In this document: piece after piece, positions 47,449-56,493 of the stretch | Position numbering within the stretch: position 1 is the first letter of the stretch | Layout of the letters: the number at the start of each line of letters is the position of its first letter | Source: Paracoccus sp. SCSIO 75233 | Lineage (GTDB): Bacteria > Pseudomonadota > Alphaproteobacteria > Rhodobacterales > Rhodobacteraceae | Length of the DNA: 64,000 bases | NCBI RefSeq assembly: GCF_027912675.1 | Contig: NZ_CP115757.1 | Location: 496,001 to 560,000, forward strand | Reading direction: 5' to 3' | The notes under the pieces: generated by a model | What the model was told of the DNA's origin: nothing | What the model saw: only the letters and a program-made list of their open reading frames with translations | Database searches by the model: none | Program-made: the position numbers and the translations under genes

Positions 47449-48738
47449 ATGAAGACCCCGATTTTGGCGGCTGCTGTTGCCCTGGCCGCGACTGCGGTTT
47501 CAGCGCAGAACATGCCCGAGGAAGTGACCGAGCCGGTCACCATCACCTTTTACAACTACAACCTCTCCTCCGCCGGTAACGGTGCCGACGCGACCAAGAA
47601 GATGATCGCGGAGTTTGAAGAGGCCAACCCGAATATCAAGGTCGAGGGCGTGCCGGTTTCCGCCCAGAACCTCGTCACCCGGGTGCAGGCGGACATCGTT
47701 GCCGGTCAATCGGTCGACCTGTCGCAGATGGTGTTCAGCAGCCTTGACTTCGCGGCGCAGAACCTCGGTGCGCAGGCGCTTGAAGATATCGTCCCGGCCG
47801 AGGAAATGGCGGAGCATTTCGAAGGCATGGTTCCGAACGGCCTCGCCCTCGGCAAGCTGGACGGCAAGACCTACGGTCTGGCCTATACCTTCTCCACCCC
47901 GGTGCTGTTCTATAACGCCGATATTTTCCGTGAAGCTGGTCTGGACCCCGAAAACCCGCCCAAGACATGGGCCGAGATCAAGGAAATGGGCCTTCAGATC
48001 AAGGAAAAAACCGGCAAGCTGCCGCTCGCGACCGGCATCTTCGGGCCGTCCGCTCTGGATTGGCTGATGCAGGGTGTCATCCGCTCGAACGGCGGCGCGG
48101 TCATCAATGACGACCGGACCCAGATGACCTTCGCGGAGCCGGAAGCGGTTGAAGCCATCGAGATGCTGCGTGATCTGGCGAAGAATGGCGTGATGCAGAA
48201 CCTCGACCTGACCTCGCAGATGGACACGATGGCGGCGGGCAATGTCGCGATGTATCTTCAGACATCCGCGCTTCAGGGCTTCCTCGTCAACAGCGCGGAA
48301 GGCAATTTCGAGCTGCGCGCCAGCACCATGCCAAGCTTTGGCGACAAGCCGGTGCGCCCGAACAACTCCGGTTCCGCACTCGTCATCCACTCCACCGATC
48401 CGGTCAAGCAGCGCGCGGCGTGGGAGCTGATGAAGTTCCTCACCTCCAAGCATGGCTATACGATCATCACCTCGGAAATCGGTTACCTGCCGCTGCGTCT
48501 CGATATCGTGGACGACCCGGAATATCTGGGCAACTGGGTGAAAGAGCATCCGCTGGTCCAGCCGAACCTCGATCAGCTGAGCGTGCTTGAGCCGTGGGTG
48601 CCGATGCCCGGCCCGAACTACCTGCAAATTCAGGTGTCGATGATGGACGCGCTTGAAGAAGCGACCTTCGGCAATAATGACGATGTGCAGGGCATTCTGA
48701 GCGCCGCGCAGGAGCAGGCGCAGAACCTGATCCCGTGA
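47449..48738 (+). CDS. ABC transporter substrate-binding protein (UgpB/sugar type)
   Basis: This 429-residue periplasmic protein has a signal peptide (cleavage likely after VSAQ at about residue 19-20) and an SBP_bac_1 fold: VTITFYNYNLSSAGNGADAT, MIAEFEEANPNIKVEGV, and NNSGSALVIHS near residue 305, a region similar to the UgpB ligand loop. Ligands of the family are sugars, polyols and glycerol phosphates; the operon's phosphodiesterase and phosphatase suggest a phosphorylated one. A CGGCCC-GCC-GGGCCG hairpin precedes the ribosome site at 47413-47427. Confidence 0.9.
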   Translation: MKTPILAAAVALAATAVSAQNMPEEVTEPVTITFYNYNLSSAGNGADATKKMIAEFEEANPNIKVEGVPVSAQNLVTRVQADIVAGQSVDLSQMVFSSLDFAAQNLGAQALEDIVPAEEMAEHFEGMVPNGLALGKLDGKTYGLAYTFSTPVLFYNADIFREAGLDPENPPKTWAEIKEMGLQIKEKTGKLPLATGIFGPSALDWLMQGVIRSNGGAVINDDRTQMTFAEPEAVEAIEMLRDLAKNGVMQNLDLTSQMDTMAAGNVAMYLQTSALQGFLVNSAEGNFELRASTMPSFGDKPVRPNNSGSALVIHSTDPVKQRAAWELMKFLTSKHGYTIITSEIGYLPLRLDIVDDPEYLGNWVKEHPLVQPNLDQLSVLEPWVPMPGPNYLQIQVSMMDALEEATFGNNDDVQGILSAAQEQAQNLIP

Positions 48739-48749
48739 TCTGAACGCCC

Positions 48750-48775
48750 GGGCGGCCCCCCGAACGGGGCCGCCC
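48750..48775 (+). other. Intercistronic hairpin after the UgpB-like gene
   Basis: GGGCGGCCCC and GGGGCCGCCC pair over a 6-nt loop. No T-run follows. As with other binding-protein genes, it probably stabilises the upstream message and raises the amount of binding protein relative to permeases. Confidence 0.65.
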
Positions 48776-48800
48776 CTCTCTCCCGACCCGGAGCAAGCCC

Positions 48801-49748
48801 GTGACCGAACTTCCCCTTCCGACCCAAGGCAAGATGGCCACGCCCCGACCGATCAGCCCGCGTCAGCGGCTTTATCGTCGTCTGCGGCCCTATATCTATC
48901 TGTTCCCTGCAGTGGCCTGTTTCGTGATCTGGATCTACGAGCCTCTGCTTCAGGCTTTCTGGCTCAGCTTCCAGCAATGGAACCTGCTGCCGACCTCGCC
49001 GAAAACATGGGTGGGGCTGGATAATTACAGCAATATTTTCGAGCTGCCGAAATTCTGGCAGGCGTTGCGGAACACGTTCTGGTATCTGGTCGGGCTGCTG
49101 CCGCTTGCCGTGCTTCTGCCGCTGGCGATTGCGATCTTCACGCAGGATCTGCCGCCGCGCAGCCGCAACCTTTACCGCGCCCTTATCTTCGTGCCGATGA
49201 TCATCCCGCCGGTGGTTGCCGCCGCTGTCTGGCGCTGGCTGCTCGACCCCAATAGCGGCATCATCAATCTCGGCTTTCAATGGCTGGGTTTTGAGCCGAT
49301 CGGTTTCCTCTCCGACCCGGCCATCGCGCTCTGGACGATCACCTTCATCACCGGCTGGAAGCTGATCGGCTTCGCCACGCTGATCCTGTCGGCGGCAAAC
49401 GCCTCCATCGATGGCTCGCTGATCGAAGCCTCGCGGCTCGACGGTGCAACCCGCTGGGAGATCATTCGCGATATCCGCCTGCCGCTGCTGTCGCCGACGA
49501 TTCTGCTGCTGGTGCTGATGGTGGCGCTGCTCGGCGCGCAATGGAGCTTTGCCTATATCCATGTGCTGACCGAAGGCGGTCCGCTTGGGTCCACCACCAA
49601 TATTTACTACCTGCTCTGGCAATTCGGGTTCGGCTCGCTCTCGGTCGGCTGGTCCTCTGCCTCGGCGGTGATCCTGTTCGTCGGCTTCGGCCTCCTCGCA
49701 ATGGCGCTGTTCGCGCTCAAGGCAAGGTTCACATTCTATGACGATTGA
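48801..49748 (+). CDS. ABC transporter permease (UgpA/MalF type)
   Basis: This 315-residue inner-membrane protein has six spans and the EAA loop EASRLDGATRWEIIRDIRLPLLSPT. It starts at a GTG (MTELPLPTQGKM) with GGAG 8 nt upstream. It forms the channel with the next permease, whose gene overlaps by 11 nt. Confidence 0.92.
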   Translation: MTELPLPTQGKMATPRPISPRQRLYRRLRPYIYLFPAVACFVIWIYEPLLQAFWLSFQQWNLLPTSPKTWVGLDNYSNIFELPKFWQALRNTFWYLVGLLPLAVLLPLAIAIFTQDLPPRSRNLYRALIFVPMIIPPVVAAAVWRWLLDPNSGIINLGFQWLGFEPIGFLSDPAIALWTITFITGWKLIGFATLILSAANASIDGSLIEASRLDGATRWEIIRDIRLPLLSPTILLLVLMVALLGAQWSFAYIHVLTEGGPLGSTTNIYYLLWQFGFGSLSVGWSSASAVILFVGFGLLAMALFALKARFTFYDD

Positions 49749-50604
49749 TGCCAGCTTCCCCCCGGGTGCCGTTCCCCGCAAGCGGCGCCAGACCGCCGCC
49801 AAATGGGAGACCGGCATCGGTCACGCCCTGATGATCTTTGTCTCGCTGCTCTGCGTGTTTCCGATCTACTGGATGATCGTGACGTCGCTGCGCTCCGAAA
49901 GCGAGATCTTCTCGACCAGCCTCTGGCCGAACGCTGCCGATCTGGAGAATTATCGCTACGCGCTCAGCGCGGTGCCGATGGTGCGGATGCTGGTTAACAC
50001 CTTCATCATCTCCATTGCTGTCACCGTGCTGCAAATCCTGACCGGGATCCTTGCGGGCTACGCCTTCTCCCGCTGGAAATTCCGCGGTTCGGCCTTCATC
50101 TACGGGGCGGTTGCGCTGACCTGGCTGGTGCCGCTGCAAGTGGTGATGATCCCGAACTATCTGCTCGTCGCACGGCTTGGCATGATCGACACGCTTGGCG
50201 CCCTGATCCTGCCGCATTTCGCCTCTGCCTTCGCGATCCTGCTGCTGGTGCAGGCGATGCGCAGCTTCCCGACCGAGGTGATTGAGGCTGCGCGGATGGA
50301 CGGTGCCGGCCACGCCGAAATTCTCTGGCAGGTGGTCGTGCCAAATCTGCGCGGCACCATTGCCTCCCTTGCCATCCTCGTGTTCATCTCGACCTGGAAC
50401 GAGTATTTCTGGCCGCTGCTTCTCAGCCGTTCGCCTGAAAATTCGGTGGTGCAGATCGGCCTGCAGATGTTCATTACCGCCGAGGGCACACAATGGGGGC
50501 CGTTGATGGCGGCATCGACAATGGCCAGCCTGCCTATCCTTCTGATCTATCTGCTGCTTCAACGGCAGGTGATCGCTTCCTTCATGAAATCCGGACTACG
50601 CTGA
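49738..50604 (+). CDS. ABC transporter permease (UgpE/MalG type)
   Basis: This 288-residue permease has six spans and the MalG-type EAA loop EVIEAARMDGAGHAEILWQVVVPN. It overlaps the preceding permease gene by 11 nt and its stop overlaps the next start by one base (TGATG). It is a heteromeric partner of the preceding permease. Confidence 0.92.
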   Translation: MTIDASFPPGAVPRKRRQTAAKWETGIGHALMIFVSLLCVFPIYWMIVTSLRSESEIFSTSLWPNAADLENYRYALSAVPMVRMLVNTFIISIAVTVLQILTGILAGYAFSRWKFRGSAFIYGAVALTWLVPLQVVMIPNYLLVARLGMIDTLGALILPHFASAFAILLLVQAMRSFPTEVIEAARMDGAGHAEILWQVVVPNLRGTIASLAILVFISTWNEYFWPLLLSRSPENSVVQIGLQMFITAEGTQWGPLMAASTMASLPILLIYLLLQRQVIASFMKSGLR

Positions 50605-51362
50605 TGAGCTTTACCAGACATATCCCGCTGCCCGGCAGCTATAATATCCGCGATCTCGGCGGCTATGCCGGTGCCAAAGGCCCGACAGTGTGGCGGCGGG
50701 TGCTGCGTGGCGACAGCCTGCACCGGCTGTCGCCCGGGTCGATGGACGAGCTGCGGCAACTGGGTCTGACCACGGTTATCGATCTACGGCATGCGCAGGA
50801 ACTCGATGTGCAGCCCAATCCGTTTGCTGCGGGCGTTCCGGGTGTGGTCTATCATAATATCTCGCTTTTCGACGGGCTCGATCCGACTCATCCGGCAATG
50901 GCCGAGGCGGAGGATTTGCTGCTGGCGCTCTACTGCGAGGCGCTGGTGGAACGCGGCGCGGCGCTGGCACAGGTGATGCGGGTGATTGCCAATGCCCCGG
51001 GCGGCGTGTTGTTTCATTGCACCGCCGGCAAGGACCGGACCGGGATCGTCGCGGCGTTCCTGTTGCAGCTTGCGGAGGTGCCGCAGGCGGAGGTGATTGC
51101 GGATTATTCGCTGACCACGCAATATTCGCCGCCGATGTTTGCGGCGATGCTCGCCGAGCTGCGGGCACGGGGGGAGGATTTCGATCTGTCCTCGCCGCTG
51201 CTGAAAAGCGAGGCGACGACGATGGAAGCATTCCTCGACCATCTCCGTCAGACTTATGGCGATGCGGAAACCTATCTGGTCCGCCACGGTTTGACCGAAG
51301 CCGAGATTGCGGCGCTGCGGATGCGGATGAATGGCGAATTCCAGTCTCAGGGAGCAGTATGA
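50604..51362 (+). CDS. Atypical tyrosine/lipid phosphatase (LipA/MptpB-like)
   Basis: This 252-residue cysteine phosphatase has the CX5R loop HCTAGKDRTG at residues 138-147 (nucleophile C139, R145), and an N-terminal NIRDLGGY motif shared with the Tyr_phosphatase_3 family. Members with HCxxGKDRTG, such as mycobacterial MptpB and Listeria LipA, act on phosphoinositides as well as phosphotyrosine. Its place between permease and ATPase genes is unusual and suggests it removes phosphate from the product of the imported phosphodiester. This role is inferred. No signal peptide is seen. Confidence 0.85.
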   Translation: MSFTRHIPLPGSYNIRDLGGYAGAKGPTVWRRVLRGDSLHRLSPGSMDELRQLGLTTVIDLRHAQELDVQPNPFAAGVPGVVYHNISLFDGLDPTHPAMAEAEDLLLALYCEALVERGAALAQVMRVIANAPGGVLFHCTAGKDRTGIVAAFLLQLAEVPQAEVIADYSLTTQYSPPMFAAMLAELRARGEDFDLSSPLLKSEATTMEAFLDHLRQTYGDAETYLVRHGLTEAEIAALRMRMNGEFQSQGAV

Positions 51363-52477
51363 TGTCCTATGTTGCGATCACCGATCTGCGTAAGAGCTAT
51401 GCCGATGTCGAAACACTGCACGGCCTCAATCTGGGGTTTGAACAGGGGGAGTTCGTCGTTATCGTTGGCCCCTCCGGCTGCGGGAAATCGACCCTGCTGC
51501 GCATGATCGCGGGGCTTGAAACGATTACCTCGGGCACGATCTCCATCGGGGAGACCGTCATCAACGATCTCGACCCCGCTGACCGTGGCTGCGCCATGGT
51601 GTTCCAGAACTACGCGCTTTATCCGCATATGACGGTGGCGGATAATATCGGCTATCCGCTGAAGCTGGCCAAGGTGCCGCGCGAAGAACGGACCCGCCAG
51701 ATCAGGGAGGCGGCTGAGATTCTCGGCCTCTCCGAATATCTCGACCGGCGTCCGAAGCAGCTTTCGGGCGGTCAGCGTCAGCGCGTCGCCATGGGCCGCG
51801 CGATCGTGCGCAAGCCCCGGCTGTTCCTGTTCGATGAGCCGCTGTCAAATCTCGACGCCAAGATGCGGGTGCAGATGCGGATCGAACTGCGTCGGCTGCA
51901 CCGCGATCTGAGCGCGACCTCGGTTCTGGTGACGCATGATCAGGTCGAGGCGATGACAATGGCCGACCGGCTGGTGGTGATGAATGCCGGTCAGATCGAA
52001 CAGATCGGCAAACCGTCCGATGTCTATGCCCGCCCGGCGTCGATGTTCGTGGCGACCTTCCTTGGTGCACCGGCGATGAACCTGATCAACGCCAGAATCA
52101 CCGCAAACGGCCAGATCGAAGCCGATATCGGCGAGGATGTTCTGTTGCCGGGCAGGCTGCAGATTCCGGCGGGTACGTCTTTTGTGCTTGGTGTGCGGCC
52201 GGAGGATCTGAAGGTGCGTGCCTCCGACCAGCCCGGAATGCGGGCTGTGATCGATCTGATCGAGGATCTCGGCGGAAGTCAGGTCGCCCATTGCCGCCTC
52301 AAAGATGGAAGCTCGGTTACCGCGATCCTGCCGCGTGACAATGCCCCGCGTGAAGGCGCGACGGTCGCATTGTCACCCGATGGCGCGCGGTTGCACGCGT
52401 TTTCGCTGGAAACCAGCCGTCGGATCGACGGAGCCTATACCCGTGCGATGGAAACTGAACAGGCAGTGTCGGCCTGA
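51359..52477 (+). CDS. ABC transporter ATP-binding protein (UgpC/MalK type)
   Basis: This 372-residue ATPase drives the UgpAE-like permeases. Walker A GPSGCGKST is at 37-45; the signature LSGGQRQRVAMGRAIV and Walker B LFLFDEPLSNLDAK follow; the C-terminal TOBE/regulatory domain (about 240-365) has LGVRPEDLKV. The start overlaps the phosphatase stop by ATGA; the second ATG at 51362 is equally possible. It converges on the PBP1A gene with only 8 nt between stops. Confidence 0.93.
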   Translation: MMSYVAITDLRKSYADVETLHGLNLGFEQGEFVVIVGPSGCGKSTLLRMIAGLETITSGTISIGETVINDLDPADRGCAMVFQNYALYPHMTVADNIGYPLKLAKVPREERTRQIREAAEILGLSEYLDRRPKQLSGGQRQRVAMGRAIVRKPRLFLFDEPLSNLDAKMRVQMRIELRRLHRDLSATSVLVTHDQVEAMTMADRLVVMNAGQIEQIGKPSDVYARPASMFVATFLGAPAMNLINARITANGQIEADIGEDVLLPGRLQIPAGTSFVLGVRPEDLKVRASDQPGMRAVIDLIEDLGGSQVAHCRLKDGSSVTAILPRDNAPREGATVALSPDGARLHAFSLETSRRIDGAYTRAMETEQAVSA

Positions 52478-52485
52478 GACCGGGA

Positions 52486-54819
52486 TCAGTTCAGCCCCTC
52501 GATCCCGCGCAACGCGTCACCCAGCGGGTCGCTCTCCCTTGCCTCGGGCGCGTTGGTGACCGGGCGTGGCGTGGAATTCGCGCTGACATTCACCGGCGCG
52601 TCACGCGGGGTGCCGGGCTGACCGAGCGCCTCGGACAGCGCATCTGTCAGCGCCTCTCCGGGCTCGCCACGGACGAGCGGTTGGCCGGGCGGGGCAGGGG
52701 TGCTGGCACCTGCCATATCGCTCAACGCGGCGCTCAGCGCACTGGCAAGGGCGTCGTCGCCACGCACGGACGGCGCGACCCCGTCACCGATCCGGGAGCC
52801 TTCGTCGCCGACGAACCGGCCCAGCGGTTGCAGCGGCATCCCTTCGTGTATCTCCGACATCACGGCCTGCCAGATCTCCGCCGGCAGACCGCCGCCGGTG
52901 ACCCCGGTCAAGGGCGTGTTGTCGTCATAGCCCATCCAAACCCCGGTCACGAACTGGTCGGTAAAGCCGATGAACCAGGCATCACGGTAAGACGAGGTCG
53001 TGCCGGTCTTTCCTGCCGCGTCGCGGGGGCCAAGCTTGGCGCGCCCGCCAGTGCCGTTCTGGATGACTTCGCGCATCATCGTAATCAGCTCGCCCGCAGA
53101 TTTCTGCGAGATCACCCGCTGACCCATACCGCCGGTCTTGGCGATCAGCGGTTCGTTGTCGCCGCGAATGCGCAACTCGACCACACCGTAGGGGCGCACG
53201 GCGCGCCCACCATTGCGGATCCCGGCATAGGCGCCGGTCATCTCCAGCAAGGTCGAGTCGAACACGCCGAGGCCGATCGACGGGACATTCGGCAGATCCT
53301 CACCGACGCCGAATTCCTCGGCAATGCGGATGACCGACTCGCGACCGGATTTTTCCTGCAAGCGGACGGTCGCGGTATTCATCGAATTCGCCAGCGCACG
53401 GGTGAGTGTCACATCTCCGTAGAAGCGGCGCGAGTAGTTCTGCGGCGACCAGTTGCGGATCGTGATGGGGCCGTCATAAACGATGCTCTGCGGGGTCATC
53501 CCCTGATCGAGAGCCGCTGCAAAAACGAATGGCTTGAAGCTGGAGCCGGTCTGGCGCTTGGCCTGTGTCGCGCGGTTGAACACGCCCTGCACAACCGTAT
53601 CGCGCCCGCCGATCATTGCCCGCACCGCGCCATCCGCTGACAGAACGACGACGGCGGCCTCGGCCTTTGAGCCGGGCTTGACCTTTTCGTCGAATATCTT
53701 TTTCAGCGCAGCCTCTGCGGCCCGCTGCACCTTCTGGTCAAAGGTCGTCAGGATGGTGACGTCCTCATTGGTTTCCGTCGTCAGGAAACCCGGCCCCGCC
53801 TCCATCAGCCAGTCGGCGAAATAGCCTCCCGCACGGGCCTGCGCCGCTTGCGACAGAACGGCGGGATTGGCCTTGGCCTGCTGATATTCCGCATCGGATA
53901 TACGGTCCTGCTCATGCATCAGGTTCAGCACGACCGAGGCGCGGTCCTGCGCCCGCTGGATGTCCGATGTCGGGGCAAAATAGCTTGGCGCTTTCAGAAG
54001 ACCGGCGAGCATCGCCGCTTCCGCAACCGTCACTTCGTTGGCGTGTTTGCCGAAATAGCGCTCCGCCGCCGCTTCAAAGCCGCGCGCACCGCCGCCCAGA
54101 TAGGAGCGGTTCATGTAGATATTGAGAATTTCGTCCTTGGAATATTTCAGCTCCATCGCGAAGGAATAGGGGACTTCCTTGACCTTGCGCCATAGCGTCG
54201 TGCGGCGGCATTCGGCCTCGTACTCCGCCTCATCCGACCAGCGGGTCGGGTCAAACGCCTCGCCAAGGCAAAGCAGCTTGGCGACCTGCTGGGTAATGGT
54301 GGAACCGCCATGACCGTCCAGGGGGCTGCGGCCCTCGGACATGTTGATCTTGATGGCGCTGGCGATGCCGCGCGGGTCAATGCCCAGATGGCTGTAGAAC
54401 CGGCGGTCCTCTGTCGCCACAACGGCATTCCGCAGGGCAGGGGAGACCTGATCCGGGGTGACCGTTCCGAAGGTTTCCCCCCGCCACGCGAAGACCTTGC
54501 CTTCGCGGTCCAGCATGGTGACGCCGCCGCGTGCGCGCCCGTCGAACAGGGCCGATGGCTCCGGCAGTTGCGAGTAATAGAAGAACGTTGCCAGCCCGAG
54601 GATCACGGTCAGGGTCAGCACCGTTGTCCAGATGGTGCCGAAGATCGTCCGCCACAGCAGCCGGAAAAACCCCGAGACCCCGCGTGAGATCGCATTGCCC
54701 CGCCTGACCGGTGCGCGCCTGCCACGTCGACCGCGCGGCGTCTTGCCGGAGGGCTTCGTCGGGTTCGCGTAACGGCGTTCGGCCACCACGGGGCGGCGCT
54801 TGCCAGAGTTCTTTGCCAT
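52486..54819 (-). CDS. mrcA: Penicillin-binding protein 1A (bifunctional peptidoglycan synthase)
   Basis: This 777-residue inner-membrane protein polymerises and cross-links peptidoglycan in the periplasm. A basic cytoplasmic tail (1-50, Arg/Lys/Pro rich) precedes one span (about 60-82). The glycosyltransferase domain has catalytic E137 in ATEDRRFYSHLG and GGSTITQQVAK near 171-181. The transpeptidase domain has SSFK (in QTGSSFKPFVF), SMN and KTGT. The C-terminal 110 residues are proline/alanine rich and probably disordered. Confidence 0.94.
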   Translation of the reverse strand: MAKNSGKRRPVVAERRYANPTKPSGKTPRGRRGRRAPVRRGNAISRGVSGFFRLLWRTIFGTIWTTVLTLTVILGLATFFYYSQLPEPSALFDGRARGGVTMLDREGKVFAWRGETFGTVTPDQVSPALRNAVVATEDRRFYSHLGIDPRGIASAIKINMSEGRSPLDGHGGSTITQQVAKLLCLGEAFDPTRWSDEAEYEAECRRTTLWRKVKEVPYSFAMELKYSKDEILNIYMNRSYLGGGARGFEAAAERYFGKHANEVTVAEAAMLAGLLKAPSYFAPTSDIQRAQDRASVVLNLMHEQDRISDAEYQQAKANPAVLSQAAQARAGGYFADWLMEAGPGFLTTETNEDVTILTTFDQKVQRAAEAALKKIFDEKVKPGSKAEAAVVVLSADGAVRAMIGGRDTVVQGVFNRATQAKRQTGSSFKPFVFAAALDQGMTPQSIVYDGPITIRNWSPQNYSRRFYGDVTLTRALANSMNTATVRLQEKSGRESVIRIAEEFGVGEDLPNVPSIGLGVFDSTLLEMTGAYAGIRNGGRAVRPYGVVELRIRGDNEPLIAKTGGMGQRVISQKSAGELITMMREVIQNGTGGRAKLGPRDAAGKTGTTSSYRDAWFIGFTDQFVTGVWMGYDDNTPLTGVTGGGLPAEIWQAVMSEIHEGMPLQPLGRFVGDEGSRIGDGVAPSVRGDDALASALSAALSDMAGASTPAPPGQPLVRGEPGEALTDALSEALGQPGTPRDAPVNVSANSTPRPVTNAPEARESDPLGDALRGIEGLN

Positions 54820-55084
54820 GCCTGTAATCCTGCGGGCCGGTTTATCCGGTCTGATTTAGACCAGCATACACGAGGTCAAGTGCATTGCGAAGTCAAATGA
54901 CCCGTATGTGATCTGCCCAAAAGCGAGGCATTTGAGCGAATACATGCCCAGCGATTTGGCTGTGGCTGCTTCAGCCGCCGTTTTTTGGGCCGAATGCTTG
55001 AGGATCGGGCAGTTCAGACGCCTCGTGGTCAGGAAGGCGCCCGAGACCCCTCCGGGTAGGATTGGCAGGAACTGAGGTAAACGC

Positions 55085-56419
55085 ATGCTGAAAACGATCC
55101 CCTTTATTGCGATGACGGTGGCGCTGAGCGCCGTTCCCGCTGTGAGTCAGGAGGCCGCCGCCGCAGCGGTCGAGGCCCCGCCCGCGGTCAATGCCGAGGT
55201 GGCCTATATCTTCAATACGCTCCTGTTTCTGATCGGGGGCTTCCTGGTCATGTGGATGGCCGCAGGCTTCGCCATGCTGGAGGCGGGTCTGGTTCGCTCG
55301 AAGAACGTGACGACGCAGCTTTTCAAGAATATCTCGCTGTTTTCCATCGCCGGGATCATGTTCTGGGTGGTCGGGTATAATCTGATGTATCCAGCGGACT
55401 GGACCGTCACCAACTGGATCGGGGAGCTGTTCTCGCCCAAATCGATTGATCCGGTCGGCAGTGGTGCGGCGGATGACGGGTATTCTGCGGCATCCGATTT
55501 CTTCTTCCAGCTCATGTTCTGCGCCACCACGGCATCCATCGTGTCCGGGACACTGGCCGAGCGCGTCAAGCTGTGGCCCTTCATGATCTTCACCCTGATC
55601 CTGACCGGGTTCATCTATCCCATCGAAGCCTCGTGGGAATGGGGCGCGGGCTGGCTGGATCAGCGCGGCTTCTCCGACTTCGCCGGCTCGACGCTGGTTC
55701 ACGCGGCGGGTGGTTTCGCTGCCCTTGCCGGTGCGATTGTCCTCGGCCCGCGTCTGGGGAAATACCGCGCCGATGGCCGCATGCAGCCGATGCCGGGGTC
55801 CAATCTCGCGCTTGCGACGCTTGGGACGTTCATCCTGTGGCTCGGCTGGTTCGGGTTCAACGGCGGCTCGCAGCTGGCACTCGGCAGCGTGAACGATGCG
55901 GCGGATGTCGGGCGGATCTTTGTGAACACCAATATCGCAGCCTCGGCTGGTGTGCTCGCGGCGATCGTCACCACGCAGGTGATGTTCGGTAAGATCGACC
56001 TCACCATGGTGCTGAATGGCGCGCTTGCCGGTCTGGTCGCCATCACCGCTGAGCCGTTGATGCCCACGATTTTCGAGGCAGTGCTGATCGGTGCCGTCGG
56101 CGGCGTGATCGCGGTCATTGTCGTCCCGCTGCTCGACCGGATGAAGATCGATGACGTTGTCGGCGCCATTCCGGTTCACCTCTGCGCCGGGATCTGGGGA
56201 ACCATGGTGGTTCCGGCCACCAACCCGGATGCGAGCTACGGCGTTCAGGCGCTTGGTGTCATCTCCATCGGTGCCTTTGTCTTCATCGTCAGCTACGCGG
56301 CATGGGTGATCCTGAAAGCCACCATGGGCATCCGCGTCGATCAGGAGGCGGAGATCACCGGCCTCGACATCAGCGAGATGGGGATGGAAGCCTATCCCGA
56401 CTTCATTCAGGCGAAGTAA
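55085..56419 (+). CDS. amtB: Ammonium transporter
   Basis: This 444-residue trimeric channel has a cleavable signal (MLKTIPFIAMTVALSAVPAVSQ) followed by about eleven spans. Signature segments include DWTVTNWIGELFSPK, ASTLVHAAGGFAALAGAIVLGPR and LGWFGFNGGSQLALG; the pore histidines lie in LVHAAGG and VHLCAG. A PII gene (glnK) usually precedes amtB but none is present here; the 265-nt upstream gap shows no coding frame of that type. A terminator follows 40 nt after the stop. Confidence 0.95.
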   Translation: MLKTIPFIAMTVALSAVPAVSQEAAAAAVEAPPAVNAEVAYIFNTLLFLIGGFLVMWMAAGFAMLEAGLVRSKNVTTQLFKNISLFSIAGIMFWVVGYNLMYPADWTVTNWIGELFSPKSIDPVGSGAADDGYSAASDFFFQLMFCATTASIVSGTLAERVKLWPFMIFTLILTGFIYPIEASWEWGAGWLDQRGFSDFAGSTLVHAAGGFAALAGAIVLGPRLGKYRADGRMQPMPGSNLALATLGTFILWLGWFGFNGGSQLALGSVNDAADVGRIFVNTNIAASAGVLAAIVTTQVMFGKIDLTMVLNGALAGLVAITAEPLMPTIFEAVLIGAVGGVIAVIVVPLLDRMKIDDVVGAIPVHLCAGIWGTMVVPATNPDASYGVQALGVISIGAFVFIVSYAAWVILKATMGIRVDQEAEITGLDISEMGMEAYPDFIQAK

Positions 56420-56458
56420 GCCGCAAAGAAAAGGGCCGGATCACCCGGCCCCTCATCC

Positions 56459-56483
56459 GGCCCGGCCTCTGTGCCGGGCCTTT
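56459..56483 (+). terminator. Terminator of amtB
   Basis: GGCCCGGC pairs with GCCGGGCC across a 6-nt loop, then TTT. A second hairpin, GGGCCGG and CCGGCCC at 56433-56451, lies just before it. The site also lies at the end of the converging polyprenyl synthase gene. Confidence 0.75.
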
Positions 56484-56493
56484 GCCTGTCCGC

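Noticed and set aside
54848..54862. Dyad GGTCT-N5-AGACC upstream of the PBP1A gene
   Set aside because: Only 5-bp arms and no second copy or linked regulator; too weak to call an operator.
54856..55086. 76-codon minus-strand frame upstream of amtB
   Set aside because: It overlaps the amtB start and the PBP1A promoter region, and has no ribosome site or recognisable domain.
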